From CAYRKT01 sp964425005 (lineage in GTDB: Bacteria; Synergistota; Synergistia; CAYRKT01), in assembly GCA_964425005.1 (NCBI GenBank), contig CAYRKT010000090.1:1-5659 (forward strand): a DNA stretch of 5,659 nt. The letters are read 5' to 3'. Numbering within the stretch: position 1 is the stretch's first letter; each line of letters starts with the position of its first letter. The notes under the pieces were generated by a model, which did no database searches, had not been told where the DNA came from, and worked only from the letters and a program-made list of their open reading frames with translations. The translations under genes were made by a program, and so were the position numbers. Shown here in pieces: positions 1-5,659 of this stretch.

Positions 1-162
1 CCCCACCTCTCCTCCCACCGAGCCCTCCCTGAAGACCCTCCCGACGTCGCCCGACCCCTTCGGCTCATCCCTGGGCCTCAGGTCCATCGAGGCAGATAGG
101 GCCAGGGCCAGGACGGCCGCCAGAAGCCCCAGGGTCGCCCAGGGAAGACGCCCTAGTTCCAA
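1..162 (-). CDS. Start of a further exported or anchored protein, 3' end cut by window
   Basis: An open frame of 54 codons runs from a TTG at 162-160 to the window edge. It begins MELGRLPWATLGLLAAVLAL and continues with a hydrophobic stretch to about residue 25, then turns hydrophilic (DLRPRDEPKGSGDVGR), which is a signal peptide or N-terminal anchor. The TTG is supported by GAGGTGA seven bases upstream, inside the end of the preceding gene, whose stop it overlaps by 10 bases. An ATG at codon 26 is a poorer start because it would discard the hydrophobic segment. Too little is present to assign a family. Its spacing, start type and export signal match the three genes before it, so it very probably belongs to the same operon. 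Confidence 0.75.
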   Translation of the reverse strand, partial: MELGRLPWATLGLLAAVLALALSASMDLRPRDEPKGSGDVGRVFREGSVGGEVG

Positions 163-1307
163 CGGAACCTCACCTCTTTGCCCTCCAAGACAGCCTCCAG
201 CACCTTCCTCCGCAGCACCCTGACGAAGAGGAACCTGTCGGAGGCCTCCACCACCACCCTGTTGCCCTGGACCTTGAAGGTCCCCCCGTCCCTTATGGCC
301 GTCGAGATCAGCTCGCCCTTGACCATCTCCTCGAAGTCCCTCAAGCTCATGCCCCTCCTGGAGTCCGAGGCGAGCATGCCGAACATCCCCTTGTAGTCCC
401 CCCTCCTCCACATCTCCACGAAGGACCTGGCGGCCTCCTCCAGGAGCTGCCTGGGTATCTCGGCGACCAGGTCCTCAGAGGCCCCAAGCGCCGCGACGTC
501 CGCGGAGGAGACCGAGGGCGGCCTGGGGGGCTTGGGCTCCTCGGGCTCGCCCTGCGATCCGACCGTCGCCCCTCCGGACATGGGCCCTATCCAGGAGGGA
601 GGACCGGCATCTCCCTGGGAGTCCTCCCCCTTGGGCCTCCTGGGAGGGGGCGGCGCCTCCCTGGAGGCCACGCCACCCTGATGCGAGGGAGGCTTGGGAG
701 GAGGAGGGACCTCCACGACCACTATCTTCTCCGGAAGCTGCACCGACCTCCCCTCGACCTCCGACCTCCAGGAGAGGACCACCTCCTTGTCCCCCACCTT
801 CAGGCCGGCTATCCGCAGGTCCATGGAGGAGGGATCCTCCACCTTGGGGAAGAAGACTATCCCCTGCGCCTTGCCCCTTATGGGGGAGAGCAGGGATCTA
901 TCCACCTCCAGGGGCTTGAGCTCCCTCCCGCCGACCACGAGGGTAAGGTCGCTCTGGGGGTTGAGCTTGACCTCCCTTCCCGAGAAGTTGTCCACCACCA
1001 GCAGGAAAGCGCTCGCGTCGGCGAACCTCAGGTCCCTCACGAAGCCGGACCTGTAGAGGGACTTCTCAGCCACACTCATCCCCCTCCTCGAGGCCTCGAG
1101 TTCCACCCACGGGTCTATCATGTCCGGATGGTAGTAGAGGGCATACACCAGGAAGGTGCTGCTCCACTTGAACCTGGTCCACCTGTCCATCAGGGCGGCG
1201 AAGTCCCACTCCAGGGATGAGACCCCGCTCTCCCCCAGGCAGGGCGAGGAGGACAGCGCCAACGAGAGGAGGAGGGGTACGAATAGGGAGCGCCTATATC
1301 TTGACAT
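153..1307 (-). CDS. Exported two-domain protein with proline-rich linker, NTF2-like C-terminus
   Basis: Not a recognised named protein; 384 residues. Residues 1-25 are a signal peptide (MSRYRR, then a leucine/serine core). C23 is in SSPC, which does not fit a lipobox, so a lipoprotein is unlikely. Residues about 30-200 look like a helix followed by a beta-sandwich (alternating strands such as FLLVVDNFSG, LTLVVGGREL, KEVVLSW). Residues 200-266 are a proline-rich linker (PPPPKPP, APPPPRRP, EPKPPRPP). Residues about 280-384 form a second domain whose FVEMWRRGDYKGMFGML and SRRGMSLRDFEEMV pattern is typical of NTF2-like or DUF4878-type folds. A TAG in frame directly before the ATG fixes the start. 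The best upstream ribosome-like run, GGGGGTGA, is 12 bases away, so translation may depend on coupling with the overlapping upstream gene. An envelope binding or scaffold role is inference. Confidence 0.87.
   Translation of the reverse strand: MSRYRRSLFVPLLLSLALSSSPCLGESGVSSLEWDFAALMDRWTRFKWSSTFLVYALYYHPDMIDPWVELEASRRGMSVAEKSLYRSGFVRDLRFADASAFLLVVDNFSGREVKLNPQSDLTLVVGGRELKPLEVDRSLLSPIRGKAQGIVFFPKVEDPSSMDLRIAGLKVGDKEVVLSWRSEVEGRSVQLPEKIVVVEVPPPPKPPSHQGGVASREAPPPPRRPKGEDSQGDAGPPSWIGPMSGGATVGSQGEPEEPKPPRPPSVSSADVAALGASEDLVAEIPRQLLEEAARSFVEMWRRGDYKGMFGMLASDSRRGMSLRDFEEMVKGELISTAIRDGGTFKVQGNRVVVEASDRFLFVRVLRRKVLEAVLEGKEVRFRWN
170..176 (-). promoter_or_regulatory. Ribosome binding site of the partial left-edge gene
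   Basis: GAGGTGA, seven bases before the TTG at 162 and located inside the last codons of the preceding gene. It has the same core as the site used by the other TTG-start gene in this operon, and is the main evidence that a new gene begins here. Confidence 0.75.
510..710 (-). other. Proline-rich linker segment within the 384-residue exported protein
   Basis: Encodes residues 200-266, with three proline clusters separated by Gly/Ser/Glu-rich spacers and almost no large hydrophobics. It probably is an extended, disordered tether that separates the N-terminal beta domain from the C-terminal NTF2-like domain in the periplasm or envelope. Confidence 0.75.
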
Positions 1308-1734
1308 CTATGATCGCGCTCACCCCCACGCCCTGCACCCTCCTGAAGCGCTCGAGCGGGTTCTCCGAGTCTATGGGCACCAGGATGTCCACCCTTATCC
1401 TGCCCTGGAAGGTCGTCTCTATGCGGGCCACCGCCTTGGTGGCGGCCACGGCCTTGGCGGGACCGCTCACCTGAGCTGCGCCGACGAAGAGGCCGCTTCC
1501 CAGGCTCACTATGGGGACCACCTTCGTGGGCTGATCGCTCTTCACGCCCCTGTTCAGGGTGACCTCGTTGATGAACTTATCGATGGGCTCCGCGAGGGTC
1601 TTGACCACGATCCCTCCGCCCACCACCCCCACCAGGTCCTTCAGGTTGAAGGTGTAGGCCGCTTTGGCGACCGCGCCCAAGGCCGCAAGGCAGATCAGGG
1701 CAAAAACCAGTCTCCTCCTCACAGCTCTCGTCAC
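1294..1734 (-). CDS. Small exported protein of unknown function
   Basis: Up to 146 residues, no named family that I can assign. A signal peptide spans about residues 5-25 (RRR followed by LVFALICLAALGAVAKA, probable cut after AKA). The mature part has a glycine/valine-rich segment (35-45), PIDKFINEVTLNRG (50-63), then GSGLFVGAAQVSGP (79-92) and a C-terminal GVGVSAIIDVKI (135-146). These dense glycine motifs look like conserved family signatures, and I have an impression of similar small proteins in Clostridia and Synergistota. The start is uncertain: the GTG at 1734 lies three bases after the upstream stop with no usable ribosome site, whereas the in-frame GTG at 1722 follows GGGGGTGA by eight bases and gives a cleaner basic signal-peptide head. 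The 3' end overlaps the next gene by 14 bases. There is no transmembrane segment apart from the signal peptide, and no recognisable catalytic motif. Confidence 0.85.
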   Translation of the reverse strand: MTRAVRRRLVFALICLAALGAVAKAAYTFNLKDLVGVVGGGIVVKTLAEPIDKFINEVTLNRGVKSDQPTKVVPIVSLGSGLFVGAAQVSGPAKAVAATKAVARIETTFQGRIRVDILVPIDSENPLERFRRVQGVGVSAIIDVKI

Positions 1735-1738
1735 CCCC
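1731..1738 (-). promoter_or_regulatory. Possible ribosome binding site for the small exported protein (GTG at 1722)
   Basis: GGGGGTGA, beginning at the last base of the upstream TAG stop codon, eight bases before the in-frame GTG at 1722. It resembles GGAGGTGA with one mismatch. If used, the protein is 142 rather than 146 residues and the GTG at 1734 is part of the ribosome site instead of the start. Confidence 0.5.
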
Positions 1739-2733
1739 TACTTGCCGCTCTGGGGATTCGAATCGACCGCGCCCTCCGCTGGCTGAGGGACGCCCTTGTC
1801 CAGCAACACCCTGGGCGCGGGGTATCCAGCCACCACCACGTCCTCCTTGACCTCCAGGTAGAACTCAGTCCCCGACGGTATCTTTATCTCCTGCCCCCTC
1901 ACGAAGAGACCCCCCACCGCGCCGATGGGTCCCAGGGCTATCAGGCCCACGAAGCTGGTGCCGAGGGCTGCCATCAGGTCCCTCTCGGCTCTGTTCTTGT
2001 CCACGGCGGACTTCCCCATGAATATGGGTATGACCTGATCCAAGAGCCCGTGGATGCCCTCGAACTCCAGCTTGAGGGAGCCGTGTTGACCGAAACCCTT
2101 GGCCCTCTTGGCCTCCGCCACTCTCCCCCTGACCACGGAGCCCTTGGGGGCCACCAGGTTTCCGTCCACCATCAGATCCTCCACCAGCTCCAAACTGAAC
2201 TCGTCGCCCACCCTGCTCCCGGAGCTGGAGACGGTGTCCAGTATCCTGACCTTGACCAGGGTCCCCCGGGGGACGGGTACCGACCTGCGCCAGGTCATCT
2301 CCTCCGGCAGAGCCAGGGAGATCAACCTCTCGAGCCTGGCGGCCAGGGGGGATTGGGGCTGAGCCTTGCCCTCCAGGACCCTCTCTACCTCCTCGAGCCT
2401 GGTGGCCGCCGGAACGCCCACCTTGACCCTCCCCAGAACGGCCCACTCCAGGACCCCCAGCTTGAAGATCATGGGGGGGGCATCCCCTACGCCCTCGAAC
2501 ACGAAGCGCTCCAGCTGCTTTTCCCTCTCCACCACGCTGCCTGGAAGGGGCCTGCCGAAGAGGACGCTCTCGAGGGCCTCCACCCTCTTGATCATCCCCT
2601 CGCCCTGCCTGGCAGAGCCGAAGACGAAGACCTCCGCCCTGCTCAAAGCGGCTCCCCCCTCCTGGGAGAGGGCAGAGGAAGCGAAGACGGCGGCCAAAAG
2701 GAGGGCCACCAAGACCGAGGACCTGGCCTTCAA
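1738..2733 (-). CDS. Exported protein with LE-x-x-lfG repeats and a beta-rich domain
   Basis: Not recognised as a named protein; 331 residues. Residues 1-23 form a clear signal peptide (basic MKAR, hydrophobic core, likely cut after ALS23), so the mature protein should be outside the cytoplasmic membrane. Residues 50-142 hold five degenerate helical units with an LE-like pair at 54, 74, 95, 116 and 134. Residues about 154-300 look beta-rich: PRGTLVKVRI, SRVGDEFSLEL, VAPKGSVVRGRV and later IKIPSGTEFYLEV, interrupted by a hydrophobic glycine/alanine stretch (254-278). The paired 'PxGT..V' and 'PKGSVV.G' motifs resemble domains seen in exported proteins of several phyla and, loosely, VirB10/TrbI C-termini. 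The start is TTG, chosen because GGAGGTGA stands six bases upstream and because it gives a complete signal peptide. It begins six bases after pyrG and ends three bases before the next gene. A structural or scaffold role in the envelope is inference only. Confidence 0.88.
   Translation of the reverse strand: MKARSSVLVALLLAAVFASSALSQEGGAALSRAEVFVFGSARQGEGMIKRVEALESVLFGRPLPGSVVEREKQLERFVFEGVGDAPPMIFKLGVLEWAVLGRVKVGVPAATRLEEVERVLEGKAQPQSPLAARLERLISLALPEEMTWRRSVPVPRGTLVKVRILDTVSSSGSRVGDEFSLELVEDLMVDGNLVAPKGSVVRGRVAEAKRAKGFGQHGSLKLEFEGIHGLLDQVIPIFMGKSAVDKNRAERDLMAALGTSFVGLIALGPIGAVGGLFVRGQEIKIPSGTEFYLEVKEDVVVAGYPAPRVLLDKGVPQPAEGAVDSNPQSGK
2308..2586 (-). repeat. Five-unit protein repeat, about 20 residues each, in the 331-residue protein
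   Basis: Encodes residues 50-142. Aligned cores are VEALESVLFG (51-60), KQLERFVFEG (72-81), LGVLEWAVLG (92-101), LEEVERVLEG (113-122) and RLERLISLAL (133-142). Successive LE positions are 20, 21, 21 and 18 residues apart. The units look like amphipathic helices broken by a G/P-rich turn (for example GRPLPGS, GKAQPQS). The DNA copies are diverged, so this is an old protein-level repeat and not a recent tandem duplication. Confidence 0.65.
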
Positions 2734-2739
2734 GCCCGA

Positions 2740-2747
2740 TCACCTCC
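2740..2747 (-). promoter_or_regulatory. Ribosome binding site formed by the pyrG stop codon region
   Basis: GGAGGTGA, where the final TGA is the pyrG stop codon, six bases before the TTG start of the repeat protein. This fixes an unusual TTG start, and a ribosome finishing pyrG would sit on the site, which points to translational coupling. Confidence 0.88.
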
Positions 2748-4347
2748 CCTTTCTCCTGGCTATTGCAGCCCCCAGGAAGTCCCTGAAGAGCGGATGAGGA
2801 GACGTAGGCCTGGACTTGAACTCGGGGTGGAACTGGACGCCCACGAACCAGGGGTGATCCTCCAGCTCCACTATCTCGACCAGGCCGTTCTCGGGGCAAA
2901 CCCCAGATATCCTGAGCCCTCTCTCCTCGAACGCCTCCTTGTATATGTTGTTTATCTCGTACCTGTGCCTGTGCCTCTCCCAAACCTCCCTGGCGCCGTA
3001 GGCCTTGAAGGCCAAGCTCCCCTCCCTCAGGGAGCAGGGGTAAGCCCCGAGTCGCATCGTTCCCCCCTTCTCTTTGACCTTCTTCTGCTCCTCCATCAGC
3101 GAGACCACCGGGTTCGGGGTGGCCGGATCGAACTCCAGCGAGTGGGCCCCGACGAGCCTGCATACGTTCCGGGCGAACTCTATCACCGCCACCTGCATGC
3201 CAAGACAAAGGCCCAGGTAGGGTAGCTTCTTCTCCCTGGCGAACCTGGCCGCCGCGATCTTCCCCTCCACTCCCCTCGACCCAAACCCCCCTGGGACCAC
3301 TATGCCGTCCACCCCCTCGAAGAAGGGAGAGGGGTCCTTGCCCTCCAGCTCCTCCGACTCCACCTGCCTTAGCTCCAGCCTGACGCCGTGGTAGAAGGCG
3401 GCATGCCTGAGGGCCTCCACCACGCTGAGATAAGCGTCCTTGTGGTTGACGTACTTGCCCACCATGGCCACGCAGACCTTCTCCTGGGATAGATATCCCC
3501 TCCTCACCATCTCCTCCCAGGAGCTGAGATCGGGCGCCCCCAGGTCCTCCACGCCGAAGCGCTTGAGGATCAGCGAGTCGAACCCCTGCTCCCGAAGCTT
3601 GAGGGGCACCTCGTATATGAGCCCCACGTCCACCACCTCGATGACCGCTTCCTCGGGCACGTTGCCGAACAGGGCTATCTTCTCCCTGACGGCTCCCGTG
3701 AGGTGGGCCGGGGTCCTGCAAAGGATGAAGTCGGGCTGTATCCCTATTCGCCTGAGCTCGTTGACGCTGTGCTGGGTGGGCTTGGTCTTCATCTCGCCGG
3801 CCGAGGAGATGAAGGGGACCAGCGTGGTGTGCAGGTACAGGACGTTGCCCCTGCCCACCCGGGTGGCGAACTGCCTGATGGCCTCCAGGAAGGGCAGGCT
3901 CTCTATGTCGCCCACGGTGCCGCCGATCTCCACCACCAAGAAGTCGTTGCCCTCGGCCACCCGGAGGATCCTGTCCTGGATCTCGTTGGTGACGTGAGGT
4001 ATCACCTGCACCGTGGCGCCCAGGTACTTCCCCTCCCTCTCCTTGGATATGACCGACGAGTAGACCTTGCCCGCGGTGACGTTGTTGTGGGCGCTCAGGT
4101 TCCTGTCGAGAAATCGCTCGTAGTGCCCCAGGTCCAGGTCGGTCTCGGCCCCGTCCTCCGTCACGAAGACCTCCCCGTGCTGGAAGGGGTTCATCGTCCC
4201 CGCGTCCACGTTGAGGTAAGGGTCGAACTTCATTATGGACACCTTAAAGCCTCTGCTCTTGAGCAACATGCCCAGCGAGGCGGCGCATATCCCCTTCCCC
4301 AGGGACGAGACCACCCCACCGGTTACGAACATGAACTTGGTGGACAT
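2740..4347 (-). CDS. pyrG: CTP synthase (glutamine-hydrolysing)
   Basis: Makes CTP from UTP, ATP and glutamine in the cytoplasm, the last step of de novo pyrimidine nucleotide synthesis; the family forms tetramers activated by GTP and inhibited by CTP. The 535 residues match the usual full length. The N-terminal synthase domain (1-about 270) carries the P-loop GGVVSSLGKG with K18, and metal-binding D72 and E140, at the same numbers as in E. coli. The C-terminal glutamine amidotransferase domain (about 290-535) has the oxyanion region PGGFGSRG (352-359), nucleophile C381 in GLCLGMQ, and H507/E509 in VQFHPEF, so the triad is complete. The ATG start is fixed by AAGGAGG six bases upstream. The 23-base gap to the cyclase holds no terminator or promoter, nor the initial pyrimidine-sensing run used by Bacillus pyrG, so it is probably read as part of an operon. 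Confidence 0.99.
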   Translation of the reverse strand: MSTKFMFVTGGVVSSLGKGICAASLGMLLKSRGFKVSIMKFDPYLNVDAGTMNPFQHGEVFVTEDGAETDLDLGHYERFLDRNLSAHNNVTAGKVYSSVISKEREGKYLGATVQVIPHVTNEIQDRILRVAEGNDFLVVEIGGTVGDIESLPFLEAIRQFATRVGRGNVLYLHTTLVPFISSAGEMKTKPTQHSVNELRRIGIQPDFILCRTPAHLTGAVREKIALFGNVPEEAVIEVVDVGLIYEVPLKLREQGFDSLILKRFGVEDLGAPDLSSWEEMVRRGYLSQEKVCVAMVGKYVNHKDAYLSVVEALRHAAFYHGVRLELRQVESEELEGKDPSPFFEGVDGIVVPGGFGSRGVEGKIAAARFAREKKLPYLGLCLGMQVAVIEFARNVCRLVGAHSLEFDPATPNPVVSLMEEQKKVKEKGGTMRLGAYPCSLREGSLAFKAYGAREVWERHRHRYEINNIYKEAFEERGLRISGVCPENGLVEIVELEDHPWFVGVQFHPEFKSRPTSPHPLFRDFLGAAIARRKGR

Positions 4348-4353
4348 GCTCGA

Positions 4354-4360
4354 CCTCCTT
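4354..4360 (-). promoter_or_regulatory. Ribosome binding site of pyrG
   Basis: AAGGAGG, near-perfect complement to the 16S rRNA 3' end, six bases before the pyrG ATG. It lies in the only non-coding gap of any size (23 bases) in the window. It settles the start codon and suggests strong independent initiation. Confidence 0.9.
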
Positions 4361-4370
4361 CTTCACGCCC

Positions 4371-5659
4371 TCAGGCTCCGACTATCCTGTTCCTCCCGCC
4401 GGCCTTGGCCAGGTATAGCCTCCTGTCGGCCAGATCCACTAACTCCTCGGCGGAACCCACCTCGGCCGGGTACGACGCCACGCCGCCGCTCAGGGTGAAG
4501 CGAAGCTCCCCCGACTGGACGGGGATGCTCACCCTCTCGGCGTTGCGCCTTATCCTCTCCGCCACCTTCAGGCCCACCTCGAGGGAGGTGCCCGGCATCA
4601 GCACGGCGAACTCCTCACCCCCATAGCGACAGGGAACGTCGTAGTCCCTGGTGGACCTCCTGATGAGGTCTCCCAGGGTGCTCAGTATCGTGTCGCCCAC
4701 TATGTGTCCGAAGGTATCGTTGATCCTCTTGAAGTGGTCCACGTCCAGCATGACCAGGGACAGAGAGGTCCCCTCCCTCCTGGCCCTCTCGAACTCCTCC
4801 TTGAGCCTCCTCTCGAAGTGCCTCCTGTTGTACAGGCCGGTCAGCTCGTCCACCGTGCTGACCTCAACGAAGGCCCTGTACTTGCTCCAGACCCACATGA
4901 GCTGAACCATCCTGAGGCCGAGGAGCTCCACCAGGTCAGCGTCCTCCTTGGAGTACCTGACCCCCGGGGACCTGGACTGGAACACGAAGACCATGACCAC
5001 CAGGTCCATCAGGTTCACCGGAACGGCCATGTAGGCGGAGATGCCCCCCTCCGCCCTTCCGTTGACTATTATAGCCTTACCCACCTCGAGGGAGAGCGCC
5101 TTGAGACCCCTCCCGAAGAAGAAGGCCCGCTCCTCCTCCAGGTCGCGGAAGGAGTCGGACCCGTGGAGATGGACCAGCTCGAGCCTCCTGGAGGCCCAGT
5201 CCAGCCCGAAGACGGCCAGGACGTCGAAGGGGACCACGCCGTTGAGGCCCCTTAGCACCAGGTCGAAGGCCCCTTCGTCGTCGCTTCGCTTCTCGAGAAA
5301 GGCTATCATGGAGGAGAGAACCCCGAACAGGCGGGAAAACCTGCCGAGCTTCCTCTCCCTCTCGCCCCTCCTCCAGGCCCTGCTCAGCATCTCGGCGCAA
5401 GAGCCGACGAAGGCCTGCCTGGAGGCCTCGATGGGCTTCCCCACCATCACCAAGAGGCCCTCCTTCTCCCCCGAACGACCCTCGCCCACCCTCACAGGGG
5501 TGATGGACCTGGTCCTGCCCGCCAGGAAGAGCTCCGAGGAGGTGAAATCCCTCCTGGAGGCGAGCCCGGGGGCTTGCCCGTCCAGCACCTCCCACACCGA
5601 CCCCTCGCCGAACTCGAGATCCCCTCCGAGCACCCCCTCGAGTCTGGTCGCCTCGAGCC
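4371..5659 (-). CDS. GAF-GAF-GGDEF diguanylate cyclase, 5' end cut by window
   Basis: Predicted cytoplasmic enzyme that joins two GTP into cyclic di-GMP. Numbering from the GTG at 5633, a GGDEF domain fills residues 260-420: DELTGLYNRR at 262-271, metal-site D297 in LDVDHFK, N305 and D314 for guanine/metal contacts, and active-site GGEEF at 338-342. An inhibitory RxxD site (R329-D332) sits exactly five residues before GGEEF, so product feedback inhibition is expected. Residues about 118-250 look like a GAF sensor domain, and residues 1-88 like the end of a second GAF joined by a charged helix. No membrane segment is visible. The frame stays open to the window edge, and the GTG at 5633 has GAGGGG directly against it with no spacer, so the true start is probably upstream. 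Stop TGA at 4371-4373 lies 23 bases before pyrG. The GGDEF assignment is firm; GAF assignments are moderate and the ligand is unknown. Confidence 0.93.
   Translation of the reverse strand, partial: LEATRLEGVLGGDLEFGEGSVWEVLDGQAPGLASRRDFTSSELFLAGRTRSITPVRVGEGRSGEKEGLLVMVGKPIEASRQAFVGSCAEMLSRAWRRGERERKLGRFSRLFGVLSSMIAFLEKRSDDEGAFDLVLRGLNGVVPFDVLAVFGLDWASRRLELVHLHGSDSFRDLEEERAFFFGRGLKALSLEVGKAIIVNGRAEGGISAYMAVPVNLMDLVVMVFVFQSRSPGVRYSKEDADLVELLGLRMVQLMWVWSKYRAFVEVSTVDELTGLYNRRHFERRLKEEFERARREGTSLSLVMLDVDHFKRINDTFGHIVGDTILSTLGDLIRRSTRDYDVPCRYGGEEFAVLMPGTSLEVGLKVAERIRRNAERVSIPVQSGELRFTLSGGVASYPAEVGSAEELVDLADRRLYLAKAGGRNRIVGA

Noticed and set aside
510..710. TonB-like protein, because of the proline-rich periplasmic linker
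   Set aside because: There is no N-terminal TonB anchor motif and no TonB C-terminal domain; the C-terminus looks NTF2-like instead.
1233..1307. Lipoprotein or Tat signal in the 384-residue exported protein
   Set aside because: C23 is preceded by SSP, not a lipobox. The RRSLF sequence has twin arginines but lacks the full Tat consensus, and no cofactor-binding domain follows.
2308..2586. Recent tandem DNA duplication
   Set aside because: The repeat is visible only at protein level; the nucleotide copies are too diverged and unit lengths vary between 18 and 21 residues.
1156..3225. Long plus-strand open frame of about 689 codons antisense to three genes
   Set aside because: It lies opposite well-supported minus-strand genes with signal peptides and ribosome sites. 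Its translation is His/Pro/Gly/Leu-rich low-quality sequence with no domain, as expected from a GC-rich reverse strand with few stops.
1865..3721. Long minus-strand open frame of 618 codons overlapping pyrG and the repeat protein
   Set aside because: It is out of frame with the unmistakable CTP synthase, is Gly/Arg/Gln-rich and shows no family motif; it is a frame shadow.
4348..4370. Promoter, attenuator or pyrimidine-sensing leader before pyrG
   Set aside because: Only 23 bases separate the genes and most of that is the ribosome site. There is no hairpin with a T-run and no space for a promoter. A promoter inside the cyclase gene cannot be excluded but I see no convincing one.
3703..4626. 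Plus-strand open frame of 307 codons across the cyclase-pyrG junction
   Set aside because: It is antisense to catalytic regions of two certain genes, without a plausible ribosome site or recognisable domain.

Overview
The window is GC-rich chromosomal DNA in which all genes lie on the minus strand, so transcription runs from high to low coordinates. Six genes are packed with gaps of 23 bases or less or with short overlaps. I see no room for a promoter or terminator between them, and no RNA gene, mobile element or CRISPR array. Both edges cut a gene: the diguanylate cyclase at the right loses its start, and a small exported-protein gene at the left loses its end.

The likely host is a Gram-negative-type, probably thermophilic or moderately thermophilic bacterium. 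Arginine is mostly AGG, isoleucine is often ATA, TTG and GTG starts are common, and the mRNA-like strand is purine-rich. This style, together with the protein repeats, reminds me of Synergistota (for example Thermanaerovibrio relatives). That is an impression, not a demonstrated assignment.

Layout in transcription order: (1) 5659-4371, a cytoplasmic GAF-GAF-GGDEF diguanylate cyclase with an intact active site and inhibitory site. (2) 4347-2740, pyrG, a complete CTP synthase with all key residues. (3) 2733-1738, a TTG-start exported protein with five helical repeats of about 20 residues and a beta-rich domain. (4) 1734 or 1722 to 1294, a small exported protein. (5) 1307-153, an exported protein with a beta-rich domain, a proline-rich linker and an NTF2-like C-terminal domain. 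(6) 162-1, the start of another exported or membrane-anchored protein, opening with a TTG codon that overlaps gene 5.

The first two genes make or use nucleotides: GTP is the substrate of the cyclase and an allosteric activator of CTP synthase. The last four all start with an N-terminal export signal and are translationally interlocked, which suggests one envelope-located assembly or pathway. I cannot name its function. That four-gene cluster is the most interesting part of the window.
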